Origin: Mariniphaga sp964559175
GTDB lineage: Bacteria > Bacteroidota > Bacteroidia > Bacteroidales > Prolixibacteraceae
Assembly (NCBI GenBank): GCA_964559175.1
Contig: CAZLGT010000016.1
Location: 17,875 to 81,874, forward strand
DNA: 64,000 nucleotides
Reading direction: 5' to 3'
The translations under genes and the position numbers were made by a program. Position 1 is the first letter of the stretch; each line of letters begins with the position of its first letter. Shown piece by piece: positions 58,001 to 64,000 of the stretch. The notes below the pieces were generated by a model. The model was not told where the DNA came from. It was given only the letters and a program-made list of their open reading frames with translations, and ran no database searches.

Positions 58001-59956
58001 TCAAAAATCATTTACATCAGGATTTATCCGCGGAGGCCAGGCCAGTCCGAAGTTTTCGGCTTCCAAAGTTAAGTTTGGCGAATAAGCCGGGTCGTTTTTT
58101 AGGATTTCGCCCCAGCGGTTCAGCAGATAATCGCCCTCTTTTTTTAAGCGTTCGTATTTTTCAGCCTGAAAATCATCCCCGCGCGATTTGCTCTCGTGAT
58201 GGACCAATTCCGCATAAGGCGTCCATACAACTTTGAACCCCTGTTCTTTTATTTTAAGGCATAAATCGATGTCGTTGTATGCAATGGCCAGGGTTTCATC
58301 AAATCCGCCAACCCGGGTAAACAGTTCCTTTTTCACCAGCATACAGGCGCCGGTTACCGCCGAAAATTCCTGAATTAGATTTGCCCGCCCGAGATACCCC
58401 TGGTTCAGCTTGTCAAAATGCTTATGGGCATGGCCGGCCACGCCTTTAATGCCAAGAATGATACCACCATGCTGAAGGGTATAGCCGGGATACCAGAGTT
58501 TGGCGCCAACCACCCCTACCCTGTCCTGCACAGCAATTTGAACCATTTCCGCGAGCCATTCCGGGTGAATCACCTCAGTGTCGTCGTTTAAAAACAGCAG
58601 AAATTCGCCCTTTGCGTTTTTGGCTGCCCGGTTATTTATGGCAGAGAAACTGAACTCCCGCTCGTCAGACAAAATATCCACCCTTTTTTTACTTTGCAAT
58701 TCCGAAAGGTAATTAACCGTTTCGGGAGCATCTGAGTTATTGTCAACCACACTAATTTCAAAATTTTTGTAACCCGTTTTTTTCAAAATGCTTTCGATAC
58801 ACTTTTTCAGAAATTCCCGGTTATTCCGGGTTGGAATAATAATGGAAACCAAAGGAAGTACTTTGGGCAGTCTGTATTTAACACGATACAGATTTATGGG
58901 TGAGATTTCCACTTCTGCATGCACATTTCTCCTTTTCAGATGTTCGGCAATGGCTCTGCGGGCTGCTTTGGTGGCATAGGGCTTACTCAGTACATTCACG
59001 GCAGTGCTCTGTTTGTGAATGCGCCAGTGGTAAAGCACCCGCGGAATATGGACAATCTGCTGTTCGTCGATCTGTTCGGTAAAGCGCAATGCCAAATCGT
59101 AGTCCTGCGATCCTTCAAAACCTTTTCTGAATCCTCCAATTTCACGGACTATGACGGTTTTGTAAACCCCCAGGTGTGAAACCATATTTTGCGATAAAAA
59201 CAGATGGTAATTCCAGTCGCATTTAAAATAGGGTTCCAGTAACCTGCCTTTGGTATCTGTTTTATCCTCATCGGAATAAATGAGTGCTGCCCGACTGTTT
59301 TTGTTAATCGCATTTGCCACCCAAAACAACGCATCTTCGGTAAAAAGGTCGTCATGGTCGAGCAATGCAACAAACTCACCTTCGGCCATTTCCAGTGCCG
59401 TATTGGAAGCTTCAGAAATGTGCCCGTTGTTTTGTCTGAAACGGACTTTTATCCGCGCATCTTTTTGGCTGTATTCCTTCAATAATTCAATGGTCTGTTG
59501 GTTTGTGGAGGCATCATCGGCAATACAAAGTTCCCAGTTGGGATACACCTGGTTTCGCACCGATTCGATAGCTTCCTGAAGCCACTTTGGATGGGAATTG
59601 TAAGTTGGCAGTAACACCGAGATTAAGGGACGAACCGGGAAAGAAGAAACTTGTTCCGCCATTTGCTTTCTTTTCCCCGGCGTAACCGCATAAAACGCTT
59701 TAAACCAGGCTTCATACCCCTGCAAATCAAGCATGGTTATATCGCCAATAAAAGCCTGTTTAACTATGTATTTAAGCTTCCGAAAAACTCCGGTCAAACC
59801 CTCATTCCTGAAAACCTGAAGCACTTTGCCCGGCAATGCCTTTAATCCTCCGGTTTTTTTGATTAACCTCAGCAGAAACCTGAATACAGCAGGAATCCTC
59901 CCAAAGCCGTAAATTGATTTTCCCGGTAAATATCTTCGTGCAAAATGCTGTGCCAT
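58001..59956 (-). CDS. glycosyltransferase with two GT2 domains
   Basis: A 651-residue protein. An N-terminal region of about 105 residues precedes the first GT-A domain (about 108-330: Ile-Ser-Val-Leu-Leu-Pro-Thr-Tyr-Asn, Ala-Asp-Asp-Ala-Ser-Thr, Leu-Asp-His-Asp-Asp, Tyr-Ser-Asp-Glu-Asp) and a second one (about 370-620: Val-Ser-Ile-Ile-Ile-Pro-Thr-Arg-Asn, Val-Asp-Asn-Asn-Ser, Leu-Asn-Asp-Asp-Thr-Glu, Thr-Gly-Ala-Cys-Met-Leu-Val). Both keep the DxD-type acidic motifs, so both may be active. Large two-domain GT2 proteins build O-antigen, capsule or rhamnan chains. First gene of the minus-strand group GT2-cysQ-cysC-RgpF-like. Confidence 0.9.
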   Translation of the reverse strand: MAQHFARRYLPGKSIYGFGRIPAVFRFLLRLIKKTGGLKALPGKVLQVFRNEGLTGVFRKLKYIVKQAFIGDITMLDLQGYEAWFKAFYAVTPGKRKQMAEQVSSFPVRPLISVLLPTYNSHPKWLQEAIESVRNQVYPNWELCIADDASTNQQTIELLKEYSQKDARIKVRFRQNNGHISEASNTALEMAEGEFVALLDHDDLFTEDALFWVANAINKNSRAALIYSDEDKTDTKGRLLEPYFKCDWNYHLFLSQNMVSHLGVYKTVIVREIGGFRKGFEGSQDYDLALRFTEQIDEQQIVHIPRVLYHWRIHKQSTAVNVLSKPYATKAARRAIAEHLKRRNVHAEVEISPINLYRVKYRLPKVLPLVSIIIPTRNNREFLKKCIESILKKTGYKNFEISVVDNNSDAPETVNYLSELQSKKRVDILSDEREFSFSAINNRAAKNAKGEFLLFLNDDTEVIHPEWLAEMVQIAVQDRVGVVGAKLWYPGYTLQHGGIILGIKGVAGHAHKHFDKLNQGYLGRANLIQEFSAVTGACMLVKKELFTRVGGFDETLAIAYNDIDLCLKIKEQGFKVVWTPYAELVHHESKSRGDDFQAEKYERLKKEGDYLLNRWGEILKNDPAYSPNLTLEAENFGLAWPPRINPDVNDF

Positions 59957-59981
59957 TTCTCTTTTGGTTCAATCAAATGAT

Positions 59982-59989
59982 TAGATTTG
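59982..59989 (+). promoter_or_regulatory. -7 element TAGATTTG before the DUF2142 gene
   Basis: An exact TAnnTTTG match 40 bp before the start at 60030, within the short divergent gap to the GT2 gene. Confidence 0.5.
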
Positions 59990-60029
59990 CAGGACGTTCA
60001 ATTGTACACCTGTGCAATTACAAAGATGA

Positions 60030-61439
60030 ATGAAAAAAATGAATTACCACATATCCGGGTTAGCTGTACATAAAGTTTTCCTGTTTGCGGCGTTGTTTTG
60101 GGGAACAATCATGGTGTTTCTTGTACCTCCCTACCAGGTTCCCGATGAGCCCGCACATTTTTACAGGGCATATCAGGTTTCCCTGTTTGATTTCAAACCC
60201 GAAGTGCGAAACAACCGGCTGGGAGGTGAACTTCCTGTAAGTTTGCAAGAATTTTACAGCACCATCATGGTAACTCCGGGAAACAAGGAAGATAAACTAA
60301 CCGTTGCCATGCTTGAGGCGGCATCGAAAATCCGGTTAAATCCCGGGGATACCAAATTTTTCACTTTCCCCAACACGGCTTTGTATTCTCCTGTTCCATA
60401 CCTTCCGCAGGCAATGGGTATCACCATTGGCAGAGTTCTGAAACTTTCGCCTCTGGCGGTTTTTTACCTGGCCCGGCTGTTTAATTTCATGGTTTGGCTT
60501 TTAATCGTTTTTACAGCCATCAAAATAATGCCGGTAAAAAAATGGTTGTTTCTTATTCTGGCCCTCACGCCCATGTCGGTGCATATTGCCGGCTCGGCCA
60601 GCGCCGATGCACTGCTGAATGCCGTTTCGTTTCTGTTTATTGCCCTGACATTCAGCATTGCCTTTAGTAAAAATGCAATGCTGGATTTCCGAAACCTGGC
60701 ATTGCTAATCATTCTGGCAGTTGGTATTGCCTTTTCAAAAAACATTTACGTTGTGCTTACGGGGTTGTTTTTTATTATCCCCTGTCACAAATCGGGTACC
60801 AGGCAAAAACACCTGAGAAATGGCGCACTGCTGCTTGGTACTGCTTTTCTGGCGTTTGCTGTTTCTTCGCTCTTTGTCAGTCACCTGATGCATCAAATCA
60901 ACCCGATTGAGCATTTTTACGGCAACGAAAATGCTCCCCGCATCAATCCCGGGGAACAAATCAGTTATATCCTCTCAGATATTCCCGGTTTTTTGCTGAT
61001 GGCGGTAAAATCGTTTGCAACAAACTGGTATTTACTGAGTAGTTCATTCATAGGAAATCTGGGGTGGCTTGAAGTCACTTTTCACAATTCTTTTTACCTG
61101 CTTTCCTATCTTGTCATCCTTTTTCTGGCGGTTTTTAGCGGGAAAAAAGTTAATCCCGTCCGGTTGAGCGATAAACTCATTTTTCTATTGGTTGCCGTTT
61201 CGGGGTTACTGGCCTTTTCGTTTACCATGTATTGCAGCTGGTGCGAACCCGGCAGCGATATCATCGAAAACCTGCAGGGAAGATACTTTATACCTTTTGC
61301 CCCGCTAATACCGCTGTTGTTTGTCAGCAGCAAATTCACCATTCGAAAACAAACCGTGTTTCCGGCAGTAGCCATCGCGCTTATCATCCTTTCTTTTGGA
61401 TTGACTGTCAACGAATTGATTCAACGGTTTTATTTATAA
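60030..61439 (+). CDS. DUF2142 domain-containing membrane protein
   Basis: A 469-residue protein with a first helix at about 14-32, then a periplasmic loop opening Pro-Pro-Tyr-Gln-Val-Pro-Asp-Glu-Pro-Ala-His-Phe-Tyr-Arg, the DUF2142 hallmark; the Asp-Glu pair is placed like the catalytic acid of GT-C glycosyltransferases. About ten further membrane segments follow, with Tyr-Ser-Pro-Val-Pro-Tyr-Leu-Pro-Gln in the loop and Leu-Gln-Gly-Arg-Tyr-Phe-Ile-Pro near the end. DUF2142 proteins occur in capsule and O-antigen clusters and are thought to be GT-C-like glycosyltransferases. Position beside the GT2/cysQ operon fits that. Confidence 0.88.
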   Translation: MKKMNYHISGLAVHKVFLFAALFWGTIMVFLVPPYQVPDEPAHFYRAYQVSLFDFKPEVRNNRLGGELPVSLQEFYSTIMVTPGNKEDKLTVAMLEAASKIRLNPGDTKFFTFPNTALYSPVPYLPQAMGITIGRVLKLSPLAVFYLARLFNFMVWLLIVFTAIKIMPVKKWLFLILALTPMSVHIAGSASADALLNAVSFLFIALTFSIAFSKNAMLDFRNLALLIILAVGIAFSKNIYVVLTGLFFIIPCHKSGTRQKHLRNGALLLGTAFLAFAVSSLFVSHLMHQINPIEHFYGNENAPRINPGEQISYILSDIPGFLLMAVKSFATNWYLLSSSFIGNLGWLEVTFHNSFYLLSYLVILFLAVFSGKKVNPVRLSDKLIFLLVAVSGLLAFSFTMYCSWCEPGSDIIENLQGRYFIPFAPLIPLLFVSSKFTIRKQTVFPAVAIALIILSFGLTVNELIQRFYL

Positions 61440-61474
61440 ATAATCAGCCGGCAATTGTAAACTCACTTCACATA

Positions 61475-62584
61475 CTAATCTCTCACACAGCGAACACTAA
61501 AACCGTGGGCCTTTGCAAAGTTAAACCGGTGGACATTGCTGTCACTGGCAGATAAATACCGGAACCAGGCGTTATCGGTCGAGTACTCAGCGGAGCTCCA
61601 CCAGTCACCATAAATTTCTATGTAGAAAAAGCCACCATTAGCACCCCGATAGCCGGCCGGAAGACCGGAAAACCCGGATTCGTTTGTTGCCCCTTCATTT
61701 GGCGAAGACCAATGCGTTGTACCAGATTCTTTTAATTTACTGCCAGCTACACTTGCGCCTCCCAGGTAGTCGGTTAATTCTGTCCATTCGGCATCGCCTG
61801 GTAAATGCCAGCCGGCAGGACAAACACCTTGAATACCGCCTGGGTTGATATTGCTGCCTGCCTCTCCGTTCATGGCCGCAGACCAGTTGTATAATACGCC
61901 ATAAGCAGAGTAATTAGCAGTAGCTTTTGCATCGGTTACATTAGTACCGTCATAACCGTACACATAGCAATATGACGCTGTTGTTGAACCTGTGCCGGGG
62001 CCGGCCACATGGGGCAAATATTTCAGGTTTTCTGCCATCCATACCTGATTGCCTATTTTTACAACCTGGTAATGATTGCCGTCTCTTGCATCTGTGAAAC
62101 CATATTTTAATAATTGAGACTCTTCCAAAGCTTCAATTCTGGCTAAAACAGTTCCTGACACCGTTTCAGCTGTTTTTACATGTAAAGCATACGGCACACT
62201 CAGTATTTCGGTAATTCCGCTTATGGAATATGAGCTGCCGCCTGCGAGGTCGGTCTCAGCTTTCAGAAAATAGGGTCCGCTGGCCCAGTCGATATCTGCA
62301 AAAGTATTCTCTAACGGTGTGCCGCCGCCAACAGCAAGACTAACCAGCCCGTTTATATTGCTTTGAGGGGCATGGGTTTCAACATATACGGCACTGCCCT
62401 CAGCAGAGCCCTGCAAAATGCTGATTCGTACGCCAACGGTCGATTCTTTGACCAGCTCACCCGAGGCATTGCGCACCACCATTTGATAAGCTACTTTTTG
62501 CGGCGACTGTGCATGTACAAAAACAGACTGAAAAGCCAGGGCAAAGATTAATGTCAGTATGATGAAATGTTTAGTATTGATCAT
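61475..62584 (-). CDS. secreted FISUMP domain protein (paralogue 1)
   Basis: A 369-residue protein (ATG 62584) with a signal peptide ending Val-His-Ala-Gln. Residues about 20-150 form an N-terminal domain shared with the next gene; about 165-369 is a FISUMP domain: Val-Lys-Ile-Gly-Asn-Gln-Val-Trp-Met-Ala-Glu-Asn-Leu-Lys-Tyr-Leu, Gly-Val-Leu-Tyr-Asn-Trp, Cys-Pro-Ala-Gly-Trp-His-Leu-Pro, Trp-Trp-Ser-Ser-Ala-Glu and a final Gly-Phe-Ser-Val-Arg-Cys-Val-Arg. The domain is usual in surface proteins and has a C-type-lectin or sulfatase-modifying-like fold; function unknown. No T9SS sorting domain. Confidence 0.88.
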   Translation of the reverse strand: MINTKHFIILTLIFALAFQSVFVHAQSPQKVAYQMVVRNASGELVKESTVGVRISILQGSAEGSAVYVETHAPQSNINGLVSLAVGGGTPLENTFADIDWASGPYFLKAETDLAGGSSYSISGITEILSVPYALHVKTAETVSGTVLARIEALEESQLLKYGFTDARDGNHYQVVKIGNQVWMAENLKYLPHVAGPGTGSTTASYCYVYGYDGTNVTDAKATANYSAYGVLYNWSAAMNGEAGSNINPGGIQGVCPAGWHLPGDAEWTELTDYLGGASVAGSKLKESGTTHWSSPNEGATNESGFSGLPAGYRGANGGFFYIEIYGDWWSSAEYSTDNAWFRYLSASDSNVHRFNFAKAHGFSVRCVRD

Positions 62585-62667
62585 TTTTTTATGTTTTCTG
62601 TTAAATCCTTGAAACAAATCCGACTATTTTGCGAAATCTAATAAATAGTGAAAGCAAACTTCGTTTC

Positions 62668-63774
62668 CTAATCTCTCACACAGCGAATACTAAAACCGGA
62701 ATCTTTCAAATTGTTGCCAAAAAGCACATAGCTACCGCCGAAGTTCATAGTATAGTTAATGACATACGTACCGTCAAACTCCGTAGAGCTCCACCAATCA
62801 CCACTGCTATTTAAATAATAGAAATTACCAACAAAGACACGCCCTCCCGGAAGAGCTGTAAACCCGGATTCGTTTGTTGCCCCTTCATTTGGCGAAGACC
62901 AATGCGTTGTACCGGCTTCTTTTAGTTTACCTCCAGCAACGTCTGTTCCACCCAAATAATCAATTAATTCTATCCATTCGGCATTGCTAGGTAAATGCCA
63001 GCCTGTTGGGCATACCCCTTGAACTCCGCTTGGGTTGGCCGTGCTACTTGTTGCTCCATTCATAGCTGCAGGCCAGTTGTATAATACGCCGTAAGTCGGG
63101 TAATTTACTGTGGCTTTGGCATCGGCTACTACCGTGCCATTATAACCATACACGTAATAATAGCTTGTTGTTTCCGAACCTATGCCTGGTCCAACAACAC
63201 CTGGCAGGTATTTTAGGTTTTCTGCCATCCATACCTGGTTTCCGATTTTTACAACCTCGTAATGATTACCGTCCCTGATGTCCGTAAAACCATTATTTAC
63301 TATATCAGACTCTTCCAAAGCTTCAATTCTTGCTAAAAGAGGCCCTGTTACGGTTTCGGCAGTTTTGGCATACAAAGCATACGGCACACTCAGTATTTCA
63401 CTGTTTCCGCTTATGGAATATGAGCTGCCGCCTGCGGGGTCGGTTTCTGCTTTCAGAAAATAGGGTCCGCTGGCCCAGTCGATTTCTGAAAAAGTATTTT
63501 CAACGGGTGTGCCACTGCCTGCTTCAAGGCTAACCAGCCCGTTTGCATTACTTTGGAGGGTATGGGTTTCAACATACACGGCACTGCCCTCTGCCGAGCC
63601 CTGCAAAATGCTTATTCGCACACCTACCGTCGATTCTTTCACCAGTTCGCCCGAGGCATCGCGCACCACCATTTGGTAACTTACTTTTTGGGGTGACTGT
63701 GCAAGTACAAAAACCGACTGAAAAGCCAGGGCAAAAATTATACTTGCTGTAAGGAAAAGTTTATTGATGTTCAT
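62668..63774 (-). CDS. secreted FISUMP domain protein (paralogue 2)
   Basis: A 368-residue protein with the same layout as the downstream gene: signal peptide ending Val-Leu-Ala-Gln, shared N-terminal domain (Gln-Lys-Val-Ser-Tyr-Gln-Met-Val-Val-Arg-Asp), a short coiled segment (Leu-Ala-Arg-Ile-Glu-Ala-Leu-Glu-Glu-Ser) and a FISUMP domain with Cys-Pro-Thr-Gly-Trp-His-Leu-Pro, Trp-Trp-Ser-Ser-Thr-Glu and Phe-Ser-Ile-Arg-Cys-Val-Arg. The two copies are nearly identical through the N-terminal two thirds and differ mainly in the last 60 residues before the terminal motif. They are 83 bp apart on the same strand: a tandem duplication. Confidence 0.88.
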   Translation of the reverse strand: MNINKLFLTASIIFALAFQSVFVLAQSPQKVSYQMVVRDASGELVKESTVGVRISILQGSAEGSAVYVETHTLQSNANGLVSLEAGSGTPVENTFSEIDWASGPYFLKAETDPAGGSSYSISGNSEILSVPYALYAKTAETVTGPLLARIEALEESDIVNNGFTDIRDGNHYEVVKIGNQVWMAENLKYLPGVVGPGIGSETTSYYYVYGYNGTVVADAKATVNYPTYGVLYNWPAAMNGATSSTANPSGVQGVCPTGWHLPSNAEWIELIDYLGGTDVAGGKLKEAGTTHWSSPNEGATNESGFTALPGGRVFVGNFYYLNSSGDWWSSTEFDGTYVINYTMNFGGSYVLFGNNLKDSGFSIRCVRD

Positions 63775-63833
63775 TTTTTTTGTTTTTTGTTTGTTCTCAG
63801 TATTATGATTTGATTCGTTTTCAGCACAAGGCG

Positions 63834-64000
63834 CTAATTCACAATAATTTTGTTTACAAATTGTTTTTCGCCTTCAACTACCCGCACATAATAGAGGCCG
63901 CTGCGTGCGTCGGGCAATTCAATTTCGTTGTGGCCATAGTTATCCATTTCGGCCTGGTACAAAATGGCGCCCAACTGGTTGTAAACATAAACCAGCGCCT
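63834..64000 (-). CDS. C-terminal end of a T9SS cargo protein (partial)
   Basis: An open frame on the minus strand runs from the window edge to a TAG at 63834-63836. The 55 visible residues read Ala-Leu-Val-Tyr-Val-Tyr-Asn-Gln-Leu-Gly, Tyr-Gly-His-Asn-Glu-Ile-Glu-Leu-Pro, Gly-Leu-Tyr-Tyr-Val-Arg-Val and a final Phe-Val-Asn-Lys-Ile-Ile-Val-Asn. This is the second half of a type A sorting domain, so the gene encodes an exported or surface-attached protein. It lies just upstream of the FISUMP pair and on the same strand. Confidence 0.82.
   Translation of the reverse strand, partial: ALVYVYNQLGAILYQAEMDNYGHNEIELPDARSGLYYVRVVEGEKQFVNKIIVN

Overview
The window looks like chromosome from a member of the Bacteroidota, probably class Bacteroidia and perhaps a marine or sediment group such as Marinilabiliales/Prolixibacteraceae (the order is an inference). 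Direct support comes from type IX secretion (T9SS) C-terminal sorting domains, promoters of the TTTG-N20-TAnnTTTG type, the near absence of Shine-Dalgarno sequences, and families concentrated in this phylum (DUF4301, DUF5916, FISUMP, DUF1972 glycosyltransferase). No rRNA, tRNA, CRISPR array or prophage was seen.

Layout. 1-6.4 kb: the 3' end of a YgiQ radical SAM gene, a DUF4197 lipoprotein, a small cysteine-bearing PAS protein, a YhcC-type radical SAM protein, a ParE/antitoxin pair, DUF4301 and a TPR protein. 6.4-14.7 kb: a lipase-like lipoprotein and a 1422-residue AsmA-like envelope protein, then ThuA-MFS and a GlsB-like membrane protein. 14.7-16.2 kb: a REP-associated tyrosine transposase (RAYT) inside an array of about 18 short hairpins spaced 46-56 bp. 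16.2-20.9 kb: an osmolyte operon (outer-membrane porin, BCCT transporter, tandem universal stress protein, orphan betaine-binding lipoprotein). 21.2-30.6 kb: Mn-type superoxide dismutase followed by acetate metabolism: acetate kinase, acetyl-CoA synthetase, an OFA-type MFS carrier, an ADP-forming acyl-CoA synthetase fused to a GNAT acetyltransferase, and a sirtuin. 30.7-42.6 kb: trmD, an AddB-like nuclease, a PAP2 phosphatase overlapping an ArnT-like glycosyltransferase, a TPR lipoprotein, a DUF5916 gene broken by one in-frame stop, a DUF1778/GNAT toxin-antitoxin pair and a decayed second antitoxin locus.

42.6-61.4 kb is a surface-polysaccharide region: O-antigen ligase, DUF1972 glycosyltransferase, polyprenyl-phosphate sugar transferase, then (after an AT-rich insertion carrying a 1734-residue RHS protein and a 709-residue T9SS protein) an RgpF-like protein, APS kinase, PAP phosphatase, a double-domain GT2 and a DUF2142 membrane protein. 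61.5-64 kb holds two tandem FISUMP paralogues and the tail of another T9SS cargo protein.

Points that deserve attention: (i) the RAYT hairpin array, where stem sequences change with compensating bases while length, loop, tag offset and spacing stay fixed; (ii) acs, a GNAT-fused acyl-CoA synthetase that keeps its catalytic His257, and a sirtuin close together, suggesting reversible acetylation control; (iii) a single nonsense codon splitting the DUF5916 gene; (iv) a repeat island between cysC and cysQ with a foldable three-way-junction element and 15-bp inverted repeats; (v) a two-hairpin element flush against the stop codons of the convergent trmD and addB-like genes.
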